From Selaginella moellendorffii (lineage: Eukaryota; Streptophyta; Lycopodiopsida; Selaginellales; Selaginellaceae): a stretch of 64,000 nucleotides of DNA. The stretch is from the NCBI RefSeq assembly GCF_000143415.4, contig NW_003314264.1:1830525-1894524 (forward strand), written 5' to 3'. A model generated the notes under the pieces. It was not told where the DNA came from. It worked only from the letters and a program-made list of their open reading frames with translations, and did no database searches. A program made the translations under genes and the position numbers. Shown here piece by piece: positions 35,589-48,300 of this stretch; position 1 is the stretch's first letter; each line of letters starts with the position of its first letter.

Positions 35589-38500
35589 TTTGGTATCAGA
35601 GGATGAGTCTCAGTGAGTACTACTCAATGAGATTGGGCAACTAGTCTCGTTGCATACGGAGAGATGAAAACGATGATCCGAGTGGGTACACGTTTAGGTG
35701 CAATGACTTCGCAATCGTTCCTTGGGTATGGTTTTAGTTACCGTTTTGTACCGTATTATATGAGCTTGCTCTTGGGCTCATAGGAAGGATTGAGTTATTC
35801 TAGTAGCATGAGTTTGCGCTTGGGCTCGTGAGTGAGGCACATTAGCAACTCAAGGTTACACTTTGAGTTGGCAGGATTAATGTTAGCCTATCGGTGGTTC
35901 TATGAGTTGTTCCTTGTACCATGGGTGAAAGCAAACTCCCTGGGTTTGCTATGAGTGGCAAATAGGCTGGTCTGTAGCTATTTAACACGGCACTAGTGGA
36001 TCCTTCCTAGGCATGATTACAAGTGGATCAATCAAGACTGTAGGGATAAGTTTGTTGGTTCAAGTAGTCATTGCCATGCTCTCTCATAAACTTTTCTTGG
36101 ATTGGACTGAAGGCAGTGCGAAAGCAAGCTTGAGGTTTAGTCAAAGATGAGACCGAAAAGAGAGTCGTCAGGGACGAAGGATTAAACACGTAAATCATTT
36201 TCTCTTCTTGAAAAAATGATTTGCAATGAGGTGTTAACTCATTGCTTGTGTTCACATTATGCAATCAAAAGTCCTATCTTGATGCATGTTGGAAATGATA
36301 GTTTTACAAATAGTGAGTTGTGGGATGGATAGCGGTGAAACGCTAAACCATTTTGTCTAAACTTGCTATTGGAAGACTTAGGTTGCAATGCTCAATTTTT
36401 TTCCGGGGAACCTTGCTATTACTCCTTGAGTAGCTTGGTTTGGATTAGTGTTGAGTTTGGTCGGAAAGAGAGTGGCATGAACTTGTCCGTATTGTGAACA
36501 AAAGTGAGTGGTGTTAGGTGTTGTAAATCTCTATTGATGGGGTGGCATTTATGTTGCATTTTGTCGAATCGAGTTGGCACTTGATATTCACATAAACTTT
36601 TGCAATAGTGACATGGGCATTGTTCATAGTGTTGCTTGATTGATGATCAAGTTATTGTGATTTATATCATATCCATGTGATAATGAGCAATGTGTTTACG
36701 AAGTTGATTGGGTAAATGATGATCAACCCCAAAGTGGTTGATGGAGAAGCTAGTCTACTTGCACGAAGTAGCATTGAGGTAGCTTTAACTAGATTGTTGT
36801 TAATGGTCTATTATGCTAAGCTTAAGTTGGTACTTTGTTCCTTGGATTTGCCTATAAGGTGTTGGAAAGGGTTGTAGCATTCATTTACTATAGCTCATCA
36901 GTTGATCCATTAACACTTGAAGTAGATTGTTGGATGGAGAAAATGTATAATTGGGGCATTGACATCACTAGCACTTGTGTTACTGGAGGTGGCATTGTTA
37001 TTTCAAGTGATGAGGAATTTTCCTTAGACCTTGATTTTCCATGTCATTTTTCTTGTTAATGTTTTGGTTTCACATTGGATCTTGAAGGTGATTGAAGAAG
37101 AGTGTTAGTGCAATGTGGATATCCGAAGATGTGGTCTTCGTGATCAAGCCTTGGATGTTTATTTTGCACTTTGCGGATGTTAGTGTTGGATATTGATTAG
37201 ATGGGCAAAGATGTTCGATGCTTAGACATATTGTTGGATCATGAAAATTTGTGTTGAGGTGAACCTATGTGAAGTAGTAGGTAGGCAAAAGTTGGTTGAG
37301 TCTTGAAAGTTTGCATTCCTGGACTAAGAGTCATTCTTTCTCTAGGATGGAAAATTTTCCACAAATTTTCTTAGGATTTTCCAATGGCTGATCTATTTAT
37401 CACTTTGCTTGAAAACCTTTCCACTTTTGTAAGCCAATACAAATTAGTGAAGGGGTTGGAGTTGACTTTGGTTAGCCTAAACCTTAGTAGGTAGTTTGTA
37501 TGATGCGGCCTGAAAGGGATACTAACTTTTAGGGCTAAGGCAATTAAGTTGGATAGAGTCTAAGGTTGGTGTAAAAAAGTGGCCGTGCACTTTTCTCAGA
37601 AAGGTGACCCTTGTACCTTTCTTTTGTAACGTTGTGCTTGGTGGTAGATTGCACCTTGCATTACGTTAAACTCTATGAGAGTAGTGAGCTCTCACTGATC
37701 TTGACTTAGTCTTGGTAGCCCTGTGCCTTGGCTAAGGATGGTGATGTCCAACTTAATTGTTTGAGGTTGAGATGTTGATACCCGTACTATAACTTTGTCT
37801 ATGAGGAGGTTGTGTACCGATATGAGTCCATCTTATGGTCTTCACTTTAGTTTCAACTGAGTGTCGATCGCATAGCTAGCTTCTTCAAGGCATGCTCAGA
37901 GCTAGTGGCTAAATGTTTTAGTAAGCTTATTGCGGTTGAGTTGGATTCGAGTGGTCATTTAGTTTGTGCTTGTCTATGAACTTTTATCTTGTAGCTGGGA
38001 TATCACATTCATGTTGGACAAGTATATAACTTGATGACAAGAGTTGGTGTTTGGGTCTTGTGAAGGCAAGTTAAGGAGTGATTGTTAGTTGCTTTGCGAC
38101 TAGTGATTATTTGTAGACTTTATCAAGGACCGTTGACACTTGCTTTGCTCGATGATGATTTAGCAGTGATGGGCTTGCTTTACCGGATAGTGTTGCGGAG
38201 GATCGTGTCATTAGGTTGGCATGGTTTTTCCATGTTGGCATGTCAATTCCTTTGTCGATATCATTTGGTTACATTTGGTCTATAGTGTTGGATTTCATTG
38301 AGTCTTGGATGTGGTGATTCACTCATTGATGATGTGTTATCTGTAACTGAGTTTTGCTGAAGGATTGGTCTCGGATACTAAGTATAGTATCTTCGACTTT
38401 GGTTAGCTTGGTTGCTGGAAAGCTCCGAGTGGTGATTCACTCTTGCTTTCTTCTAGCTTTCTCCTGGTGTTGATGGCATTGAAGTGATGCCTTGTTATTG

Positions 38501-38935
38501 ACATTGTTGATATTGAGACTTAAGTGAAATGAGATGCTTTTCCTTAGGATTGATATTGAGTTTCATTAGTCTTGATGAAAATAATGTTGATGATTTGGCT
38601 TTAGCTTTGTGTTGTTGGCATTCATGCATTTGCTAGTTAGCAATTGTGTTGACATTCAAATGAACTAAGTGGCAAGTTGAGTTAATTGTGTTCTCGACGA
38701 GATTGTTTAGTAAGGGTTGAGCTTTAAGGTTTTCTTTGAAAAGTGATTCAGTCGTGGACTATGCTAACTCTACAAGCGGAAGAGTTAGTGATCGATATTG
38801 GAAAGTTTGAATCCTTATTAGGTTTGAATTGAAATATATTAATCATTGATGATTCCCCTTATGCTTGTTACGACGTGAGCTACGTCCTGCTATAGATGGA
38901 TTCATGGAGGATCGATTAGATGATCACTTGTTGAG
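35589..38935 (+). mobile_element. Family-2 retrotransposon internal region, left piece
   Basis: 3.3 kb from the PBS to the insertion site of transposon B. The longest frame is 74 codons and no gag or pol motif is visible, so it is non-autonomous or badly decayed. Positions 38056-38930 align with 53963-54820 of the older copy. Continues at 51380. Confidence 0.65.
35591..35602 (+). other. Primer-binding site of family-2 element
   Basis: TGGTATCAGAGG, two bases after the LTR end; near-perfect match to the plant initiator tRNA-Met PBS. Confidence 0.75.
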
Positions 38936-38959
38936 AAGCTCTATTTCGTTAAAGTGGGA
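38936..38959 (+). repeat. Left terminal inverted repeat of transposon B
   Basis: 24 bp, exact reverse complement of 51356-51379. TGAG precedes it. A related GGGA-containing subterminal copy follows at about 38965-38980. Confidence 0.85.
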
Positions 38960-39624
38960 TTTATTCAGTAAAATGGGACTAGGTACAAATTTTCAAGTAT
39001 TTGAAAATGACGTGAAATTATATGTTTTTTGTCCAGGGGCTAGACATATCTAGGGCATGGTGACTAGCGCGGTGACTTTGTGTCCAGACTGAGTCCATCT
39101 GGTTGTATAATAAAACTCATTGTCAAGGTGAACAAGCCGAATCTGAAGCTAAAGAAGAGCGATGGCATGCGCGCACACACTATTTGTTTGTTCATTGAGC
39201 GTGTGGTGAGCTTTCCAAGATGAACATCATTCCTATTAGCCAGACATATAACTTAATGGTGAGAACATTTAGATATTATTCAATGTTATCTTTTTCTAAC
39301 GAATCTAATTGTGAAGGTGTAGCAAGAGGCATTGCTAGTCTGGAGAAGTCATTTAACTCATTTGACCCTTAGTGTATTTTCATGAAACTAAATAACATTC
39401 ATATTATTAAGGAATTTCTCTAGTACCTTTTTTTTACGACATAGAGGCTTGCATTTCTTTCAAAGGTGATTTAGTAAAAGGCCTGAGGGCACATGCCATT
39501 CTATTTCTCAGACCAGTATTAAGATATACTAGTGCAAAGGGCCACATGCCATCACGCCTCCTCTGATTCAGATTCGGATTGTTCACCTTGAAATAAAATA
39601 CATTAGAAACTTAGTAAAGGAATA

Positions 39625-42600
39625 TTAAATCTCACCTTGAACCCGGGTTATGAATGCTCTTGCTGCATCTCTTGCATGGTCTGGCAAGGTGATGGTGGCA
39701 CTCTGCTTCCGCATCCAACCATGCACAACATTATCCACCGATATGCTCATGCTGGGATCCCTTGGATTCAGCACCCATCTCTTTTCTAGGCAATCCTTCG
39801 TATATCCGTAACTTGGCTTGAACCACTCCACAGTTACATTAAAGGAGTTAGTTTCCGCGTCCTCCTCTGCATCAGTGATGCAGCGCCCCACCCATATCAT
39901 TTGTTTTTTATTACTGGGTCTGACAAGCACGACCATTCCTTTGCAGACTTGTACTGGATTGAATGCTGAATCCGGCTTCTTGTTCCTCGGCCCACAATAG
40001 TGATCCTCAACATCGTTATCTGTCACTGCATTTCCAGAGGACATTGTTCCGCTACTATCTGGTGCTCTGGGTTCTGGCCAAAAGGACTCTTCCAATTCTT
40101 CATATACAACCGGCCCATTTTGGATAGCAGATATAATCTTCTCCCAGTATTCGAGCAAAGGCTTGCACCTCTTAAAATAGGATTCTCCACCAAACAGCAA
40201 CCCCCTCTTCCAGAAGGCAATATGCTGTCTAATCCCGGCCACTATACTTTCCTGATCTTTGAGTCCATCCGGGTGCATCGGCCGTGGGGAACCCTGAGGA
40301 ATCATAGGTTCCCCAGTTATGGGATCTCTCTTGAAGAGTTCAATGCCGTCCACTGGCAGCCACACTGTGTCCCATTCTCTCATCTTGTACCTCATCACTG
40401 GAGCACCGTCACGCATGCTGAAATGAAACTGAAGAGGCTTGGAGTGGCCAATCAGCGTTTCGGATCCGTCCCTGATGTAGCCTCTTACAAACCCCTTAAA
40501 GTCTGGAACCTCTGTCACAAGTGCAGCTTCAACAGTGCCTTTGATGCAATTTTGGAATTCATCGTAGAGTTGTGGGAGGGTGAGGACATTGGATCGCCGG
40601 AGGGACTTTGCCAGGTGACTGAACATGGCATCGACGTCTTCATGAGTGTGCCCAACCATGAGAAAGCCAAGTGTAACCGTTTCAAATATGCCTTTGGCAA
40701 CAAGCATTGCCAAGTACGCGAAGACGTACATGTTTTTGTTCTCACTGCCAGCATTGTCTGTTTGGAGCAGAAGATGGGGTGGAAGGCCACATCGGCCGCA
40801 AGAACTTCCTTGAGATTCTGCTTCGTTTGGATGAGGCTGTGCATTCACCGGGCGACCAGCCTCGTCGGAATGGCATGAGGCCTCACGTGATAACCCTACA
40901 ATCTGACGGCCAACATATTCACTGGGATGGCATGGGGCCCCACGCGATACTGCAAGCCTTTGCTCCTCCTCCAGCTGAACCCTGTATGGGGTTCGATCGA
41001 CAAGGGCCTTATGCAAGGGTTGGCCGTTCAGCTCAGTCTGCACACTTTGCAGAGACCTTAAGTGTTTTGCTAGGGACGCAATCATCATGTTTGCACCCCC
41101 ACCACCCCATAGAGGTACAAAGAAGTTCCCATAGTTCTGGGCACCATGCCCATGAGCGATTATGCCAAACAGAGACACAGGCAGCTGCATGGATGAAGAG
41201 ATTGCCTTGGGGGCAGGATTGAGTCGAGGTAAGCACGTCTTTTTCTGGTCCATTTTGTCGTGGATGATGCAGAGGTAAGAGTCAGGTCTCTCCATGGAGA
41301 GAATCCTGTTATGATAATATGCAGTCCTGCAGCTTCTCTGCTCGATGTTGTGGTCGAGCCACCTTCTAACCAACGTCTCTCGCTCTTGAGCGCTGCAAGA
41401 ATTCTTCGACAAAGCCATTTTGATAGCAGTGCACTCGTCACACTTTGAAAAGCTGGAGTACTTTCCTATACTCACATCCCTGAACCTGTTGCTCCACAAT
41501 CTACTAAATCTAGATTGGCTCAGCTTCCTGTAGCCATTACTCTGGAGTTCCCGATTCACATCTTCCAATATGGCCCCCTTGGTATACATGGAAGGGAGAA
41601 TTCGTTGGGTGTCTCGTGTTCCATCTTCCAAGAGGCGGGTTTTATGTGGTTGCTGCTCGCTACATGTCTCGACAAACCTCTTGAAGATTGCCTCTCCATA
41701 TACAACATGACCCCTGGTTTTGTGCGTACCGTCGTTCCCATGGACTGCCTGTTGAACCCTTTATTCCTCGAACTCAGTTTTGATTCTGTAGAATGTGGTT
41801 CGAGGGACTCCATAAATGATTCTCCATGCCTTCATGCAGACCAAACCCCTCTGGAAGACCATGCCCCCCACCTGATGTTCTGAAGCATCAACAGATGACC
41901 GTAATGCCTCATACACAAAATTGCGAGCTGCCTTCCAGGACAATGTCTTGTATCTTGCTCTCTCCTCTTCAATAGCATCCCAATCAGCATGTTGACAGCA
42001 CCTCCTCTTGCAACAAGCAACTGTCGAGACCATTCGAACCTCCATCGCCATTTTCTGCCTTTTCGGTTCGTTGCTTAGATCCCTTTGGCTGCGCTGTAGG
42101 AAGGTGTACTTTCTTTTCCCATGAAGAGATGTTCTGTCATCAGTTGTAGTGGTGTTTGATTGTGAATCCTTCACATTCTCAAACACTAAATGCCTCTATT
42201 TCCACCGCACAATGCTTCCAATAGTCAGACTGTTTTCTTCTGTGTCCACAACCTCTAAAATCGCAACTCCAATATCATCCCAGCCCAATTCTTGATTAGC
42301 AACCGCATCTCTTGGATCGACAACTGTGGCTAAGCCCTCAGCTACCACCTCCCCCTCGGGGTTGTTTAGAAACACCTTTGCCTGAATCCATGTAGCACGG
42401 TTCTTAAGATCCACGGAGGGAACATGCGTCGCACTTGCGCTGTCCCCAACATCTGCTTTCTTCTGCAGATTTTTCAAGGCAACAACAACATTTACCCCGA
42501 TGACCATCTCTCCTCGTTCAATAGCGACCACATTCCCATCGAAGACAGTCTCTACTGATACAGCAGCATTGCCTTCCCCAAGCCTTTGACAGTGTATAAC

Positions 42601-42690
42601 AAAGTTCCGATCCATAGACACAAGGGTCCCTTTTGCAACTCTCTTCCCACCATTCAAAATGTAAACCTTTTCCCCAACCCTGAAGGCCAT
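39625..42690 (-). CDS. DUF8039-like/DUF7869-like putative transposase
   Basis: Proposed exons 42690-42231 and 42185-39625, about 1,007 codons. Residues 1-80 resemble plant DUF8039 (VAKGTLVSMD core), a domain known next to plant transposases. A basic stretch and a possible helix-turn-helix (GVPRTTFYRI, about 41790) follow. The C-terminal two thirds resemble DUF7869, probably RNase H-like: HDKMDQ (about 41259), LLQTDNAGSENKN (about 40761) and VGHTHEDVD (about 40650) are candidate D-D-E/D catalytic sites. A TAG at 42196-42198 falls in a predicted 45-nt phase-1 intron (42186-42230; donor GTCTGA is weak). A TAA at 41761-41763 is in frame and unexplained, fitting CAA-to-TAA, so this copy may be dead. 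Two palindromes (40926, 40869) are translated between the first two acidic sites. Family names are from memory. Confidence 0.7.
42186..42230 (-). other. Predicted 45-nt intron in the transposase gene
   Basis: On the minus strand it runs GTCTGA...GGCATTTAG. It is phase 1, like most introns of the neighbouring gene, and removes an in-frame TAG. The donor is weak, so this is a hypothesis. Confidence 0.4.
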
Positions 42691-42859
42691 TCTGAAAGTG
42701 CAGAAAAGAAGTTAAGACCATACAAAAAATGATTGGAGAATGGCCTAAATCATAACATACCAAACAACCTCAATAGCATGAGGCCACATGCCATTATTCA
42801 AACATGCTATTGACACCCACGTGAAATTTCGCATTCACAAAATTGGCATGAGGCCTCAC

Positions 42860-43017
42860 GCTATCTTTGGCCCCTGCTAGCCTATTGCTATATTCCTTTT
42901 GCCTTGTTGCAACTGTATATATTTTTGTGTGCGTGACTAGTCACCCATACAAAAATATATACAGTTGCAGCAAGGCAAAAGGAATATGGCAATAGGCTAG
43001 CAGGGGCCAAAGATGGC
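42860..43017. repeat. Long hairpin (foldback) insert flanked by palindromes
   Basis: 69-bp arms (42860-42928 and 42949-43017) with only a few mismatches and a loop of about 20 bp. It lies between two copies of GGCATGAGGCCTCA; copy A has a single copy of this palindrome and no hairpin (21535-21557). B is therefore 170 bp longer here. Either a foldback element inserted in the palindrome, or A lost it by recombination between the repeats. Confidence 0.8.
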
Positions 43018-43230
43018 ATGAGGCCTCATGCCATCTTGATATACACACAGCTGCAGGCAAGTAAAAACATACATGACAATACGCTAGCCATGAAATTGCA
43101 AGGGCCCAAGATGGCATGTGGCCTTATGCCATTTCTAAATGTGGTCCTAAACCATTCCATGGTGAACATACCAGGAAGCACAAGTGCCGAATATCAAGAG
43201 GAAGCGGTAGCCACACCAAAGACAGTGCCG

Positions 43231-43290
43231 CTCGCAACACCGCAACTACTCGTAGCGCCGCTCGCAACACCGCAACTGCTCGTAGCGCCG
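43231..43290 (+). repeat. 30-bp tandem duplication
   Basis: Two units starting CTCGCAACACCGCAACT. Copy A has one shortened unit, so the array differs between copies. Confidence 0.8.
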
Positions 43291-44055
43291 CTCGCACAAA
43301 CTGCCACTCGCATAAAATGCCGCTCGCAATGGCGCTCGCAATGCCGCAACCGCTTGTAGACGCATAAACCACAGCTCACAACGCCGCTTACACAAGCAGC
43401 GCTCACTGCGCTCAGCAGAACCAAGAACACGGCGCACAAAAATGATAGACCTAGGAATGAGTTCAAGAATTCAAAAATAACACACGCTTGAACGTCACAT
43501 CAAATCCTCTGACAAACCAGATCTTATGATTCCTCTGACAAATTTCAAACTGAGTAGCTTCTAGACTTTGCTGTCGGAGGTTGAACTTTGTCACATCATG
43601 TCCTTGCCTCGATCCAGCTGTGCCATGTCAGTGATTCGAACTTTGCCATGCCATGTCAGCGATCCGCGCCAAGATTATTCGCCATGTAAAGGAATAATTA
43701 TGCTGTGTGTGTACGTCCATTTATGGCAATATAAGGCCACACGCCATTCAAAGAATAATGCTAGTCGAGCATTTTTTGGTGCATTTTTGGGTTCAAAATT
43801 GCATGAGCCCACATGCTATAAAGTTTACCTGTACCAAAAATAGAAACAGCTTTATTTACTTGGGAATTTAAGTGGTTGAGGCATTTTTAAACTTACAAAC
43901 ACATGCCCTACTTACATTCCTTTGGTTGCTTACATTCCTTTGGTTGCTAGCTTTCGTTTGTCCCCTTCACTAGCCTGAGATACATTTGCTCGGCATCTGC
44001 CTCTTACAGCATTTGCCCAGAAAGGGCATCTTTCTTCACGCAGCATTTGCCACAT

Positions 44056-44082
44056 GTTTAGGGTTTAGGGTTTAGGGTTTAG
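44056..44082 (+). repeat. Short TTTAGGG tract in transposon B
   Basis: Three and a half plant telomere units at the position equivalent to 22641-22667 of copy A. May act as a telo-box in the divergent promoter; no chromosome end here. Confidence 0.8.
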
Positions 44083-45314
44083 CAATTCAGTAGCTTGATA
44101 AACATGCAAATACAGAACTTGATGCAAAATCCTTGGATATGTCACAATGCCCCTAGGACCATAAACACATTTCAATAGAGAGGGTCCTTTCATTTCATAA
44201 CTCTTTACGTAGATCTTGGTGAAACCAGAGTTAGTGAAGTTGGTTTCTTGTGATCCCGCATCTGATTGTGATGTCCCTTTGCAGTGTCGATGGAAAGGTC
44301 AATGCACACCAAACTGTAGAATCTTGGAGCAAAATAACGGTCGGATCTCTAGCAAATGCCCCTGAAACATTGTAAGGCTCGTGTGGTCTCATGTGGTGTC
44401 CGATCGAGATGCTTCTTTGCAGGGTCATCAAGAAGGACATTGTATACCATTCTGTAAAATTTAGTTGCGATCTAACGGTTAGATCTCCAGGAAACTCAAA
44501 ACAATCTCGCACGTGTCAGAATATTCTAGGAATATACTCCTATGTGCTCCTGAAAATGGCATGCGGCCCCACGCCATTCAAGAGATAACGCCAGATGACG
44601 CCGAGCATTTTTTGGTGCATTTTTTGGGATCAAAATTGCATGAGCCCACATGCTTGAACATCATCCTCTGACAATTTATTTAGCTGAACATCTGGCATTT
44701 TTGGAAATACAAGATGCTTTGGAATATCCAATCATGCATGGTATAAATATAGCGAGGGTATTAAATGATATCCCAATCATGATCTTTCTTTTGGATTTCG
44801 CGTGCATGCAGTCCGAGGAATGATGACGTTGCGGATTTCTTTTGGATTTCACGCATGCGCGCGCCGATCCAGAAATTAATGGTGGCGCCCAAGTCCGAGA
44901 AATGATGACGTGGCGGGATTACCAACCGTCGTGACATTTCGCGCGTGTGAGGTTAGGTTTTGCATTTTGCTTCGTACTCGCGCTCGCATCGCGCTCCCAC
45001 TCGCGCTCCCACTTCTCTACAGGTTTCTCGTGTGCATCGGCGTCCACTCGCGCTTGCATCACACTCGCGCTCGCATCGCGCTTGCATCGCGCTCGTGTGC
45101 ATCGGCGTCCACTTCAAGACACACCCAGTTTGTAACTTCGCCGCCAACTCCGCCGCCCACTCCGCCACCCACACGCAGCCCACTTGGCGTCCCGAGAGAT
45201 TTCAGCGCCACTCTCCAACTGTAAGTGGCAGAGTAGCCTTGCTGCTACGATCCGCTGCACACACAGTGCACATTCGCCAGCGAGTCCGGTTGTCACGCCT
45301 CCATTCGGCTTCAA

Positions 45315-48300
45315 ATGGTAAGTCTTTTAGGCCAAGTAGAAAATGGCATGAGGCCACATGCCATTCAGTAGCAACATTGGCATGCACCGATTGGGCTCTC
45401 GAGTGCAGTCCGGTTACAGATGGCGTGTAGCCTCACGCTATCTTAGGATGCAGCCTCAAGACATCTGATGCAGTGGTGAATGGCGTGTGGCCTCACGTTA
45501 TTTCCAGCTACTAGCTTTTCATCTGTCAGCTCTAATTGTTGTGCATTTCTGAACAGGCGAGGAATTGCGTTCTTCTTCCAGCCACTGTCAATGTGGATGC
45601 AGAGAAGGGGGAGGAGCTCACCAGTTGGACTTTCGGGATGGAAGGCGAGGATCTGAGGCTGTACAACACAGATGCTGGGAGAAAAGAATGCATGGGGATC
45701 CTCATCCAAGTGACAGACACTCCATGCAGTTCCATGCAAGAATATGGACTGGCACTTGTGGTAGAGACAGCGTCTGCCTTCAAGATCCACCTTGCACATC
45801 CTAGCGGCTTCCCGGAGGGGGGTAGCGGCTATGAGGAATTCCTAGAGGGAGCTAGGGAGAGGTTGTCCAGGAGGCCCACAATTTTAAAGACGCTGCGGGT
45901 CTATGAAGATCACATGGAATCCACGGACCTCACCTACGGCGATGTTCAAAAACTATATTCCAACATTGAGCCGTTGAGAGTGACTCCAGTTCGCGAAGCA
46001 AAGGGGAAGGGGGTCGATCTGGAAACTACCTCGAAGTAGAAAAGGGTGGTCAAGCTCAAGCCGATGTCCGACTCTCCTGCTCCAAAAAAGAAGCTACTCA
46101 GTGATGCCATTGCCTCGGGTTCGAACACTACACCCACCAAAAAGAAGAGCCGCAAAGAGCAGAAAGAGCAAGAAGAGGCAGCAAAAATCGTCGCAGATAA
46201 TAGTACTTGTTACTATTCCAACAAAGTATATACAATCGACGTGAGCCGTATCGACATCCAAAGCAAATACAACCACAGGCTAGTATCTGATGAGTGGGTG
46301 GAGAAATTGAAGCAGAAGATGCTGGCAAGTCCAGTAACACCCGACATCGCAGACGTGATCCCCTACTACCAAAAAATGAAGGGCGAGATGAGGTTTCCAG
46401 ACTTGATCAATAGGAAGGTGTTGGATGATCAGAACATCCGGTTCTATGCCGTCTCCGGGCAGCATTCTAGCTTGGCGATGCAAGAGATAGTTGTGGATAT
46501 TATGGTGGGCGAGGAGGTGAAGAAAGTCTTCAAGACAAGAGTTGTCCGCCTGATAAAAGGCAACTCGCCCCTCCGATCTATCATATACATCTCCCACGCG
46601 CAGAATGTCAAGCAAGAAACGTGCTACAAATCGGGTCTGCACGAGACATTGGCACGAACACGGAAGCTCTGGGTTCAACTGAAGAAGCCACAAAAACCAG
46701 GACAAGGACGTGCACTAGCAACTAGCGCCTGGCAGGTAAGCCTCGTTGTATGTGGCATAGCATGTGGCCTCACGCCATTTCCATTGCAGGAATTCTCGAG
46801 TCTTCTCTCGAAAACACTGGGGGTCAATGACACACTCAGCATCCATAACATTCTACTCGCGACAAAAGTTGTTTTTGACAAATGGGTAGATGTGCTGAGG
46901 AGGTACCATGACGGGGAGTTGCCAAAGTCAATGGGTGTGGAGGACGGCCGGAAGCCCAATGATTTGAAGCTCAACGCCTTGCGTTTCTCGCGGTCTCTAG
47001 ACGACGACGACCTTCTGACAGTGGCTAATGCTCTTCTACGTGGTGAGGTTGTCTTCAACAAGACCAAAATGACTCCCGGCCATATTGTGACATACGAGGA
47101 CTTGTGCACGACTCTGAGAGCTCGTGCGCTATTGAAGGATTGGATCTTCGAGCAAGTGGCCGTGGAGAGGGTGAGCATCGACACCACGCAAGAGATGATG
47201 GAAGCGCTGGAGTTGTCAAATGAAGACATCGACAAGTACGTGAAGGGGGCCCCCAAGTTCATCGATCTGATGCGGGATGCCACGAAAAGTAAAGCTGAGA
47301 AGTTGGATCAGTATCCAAATTTCATTAAGATTGATGTCGACCGCCGGCTTCAGAAACAGCTCGACCCCGCAGCAGAGGCCTATCGAGAACCTTACCGGGT
47401 ATACTTGAATTCGGATGAGGATCAAAGGTGGAGGAGCATCGTTTCCCGCGGAGATGAGCAGGTCAAGAACATCTTTTGTGTGATGGACTTCACAAACGAG
47501 GAGATCACTCATGCAGACGAAGTCAGCTCCATCATTGACTTAATGGTGGGACTTGCGGAGGTGGAATCTTCAGTCCACTATATGATCTACGACTCCGAAT
47601 CCTATCACAAGTTCTGGAAGGCCTTGAACGAGGTGAAGGCTCGGTTGAAAGGCAAGGAGATGCGGGAGATCCATGGGATAATGGCTAAGAAGAAGATACC
47701 GACGAATGTCCGCATCTTCACACTCGCCCTTGTTATTGGTCCTGCAGCAAAGTGGGACTGGAGTGACTTCCCAGCTTCGTTCGACAAGGCCAATCGAATT
47801 GATCTGAGGGAGGTCAATTTACCTGTGCCTGAGGAACTGAAGACGGCTATGGAGCTTTCGAATCCAAAGAAAGCTCCAGGTGCAGCATGGGAAATGCTCA
47901 GCTGGGTCTTCAACGCAATAGCGGGTGGGTCACCTGCTTCCGACTCCAAGGGCAAATGCGTTGTCGAGTACAACTGCGGCGGACTATTCTTTCGAGCCGC
48001 ACTACTCAAGGGTGTCCCGTGTGTTGCGGTGACAAACTCCATTGAAGAGGTGACTTCAATGGAGCATATAATTACAGTTGCCAAAGAAAAACAGTATCTT
48101 CTCTGCGAACCTGGTGAGTACGCACTTTAAGTTTAAATGTTATCTCACAAGCTCTGTATGCAGGAGCGTGGCCACCCCCAGATGCTGAAACGGCGTTAAC
48201 AGCTACTGTTGAAGATAACCATGTTGGGCCGAGCTCACAACCTGCACAAGGTAAGGTCACGTGAGGCCTCACGCCATTTTGATTATAGATCGTTGTGAAT

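Larger units (their letters stand above)
42691..45314. promoter_or_regulatory. Divergent intergenic region of transposon B
   Basis: 2.6 kb between head-to-head genes, without a protein gene. It holds palindromes at about 42774, 42845, 43014, 43110 and 44561; the hairpin insert 42860-43017; a 30-bp tandem duplication at 43231-43290 that copy A lacks; a telomere-like TTTAGGG tract (44056-44082); and CpG-rich CGCTCGCATCGCGCT repeats near 44980-45090 just upstream of the plus-strand gene. It lacks about 120 bp present in A at 22430-22540. Confidence 0.5.

Noticed and set aside
40000-40878. 292-codon plus-strand frame inside the transposase gene
   Set aside because: Antisense shadow of the DUF7869-like coding sequence, with no recognisable motif.
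39625-42690. RNA editing (U-to-C) as the repair of the in-frame TAA/TAG codons
   Set aside because: Such editing in seed-free plants is an organelle process; C-to-T decay, with one stop possibly spliced out, is simpler.
46736-46789. In-frame peptide CGIACGLTPFP as genuine protein sequence
   Set aside because: It is the readthrough of a 54-nt GT-AG intron with a palindrome; the sister introns carry the same pattern, although translation cannot be fully excluded because the frame stays open.
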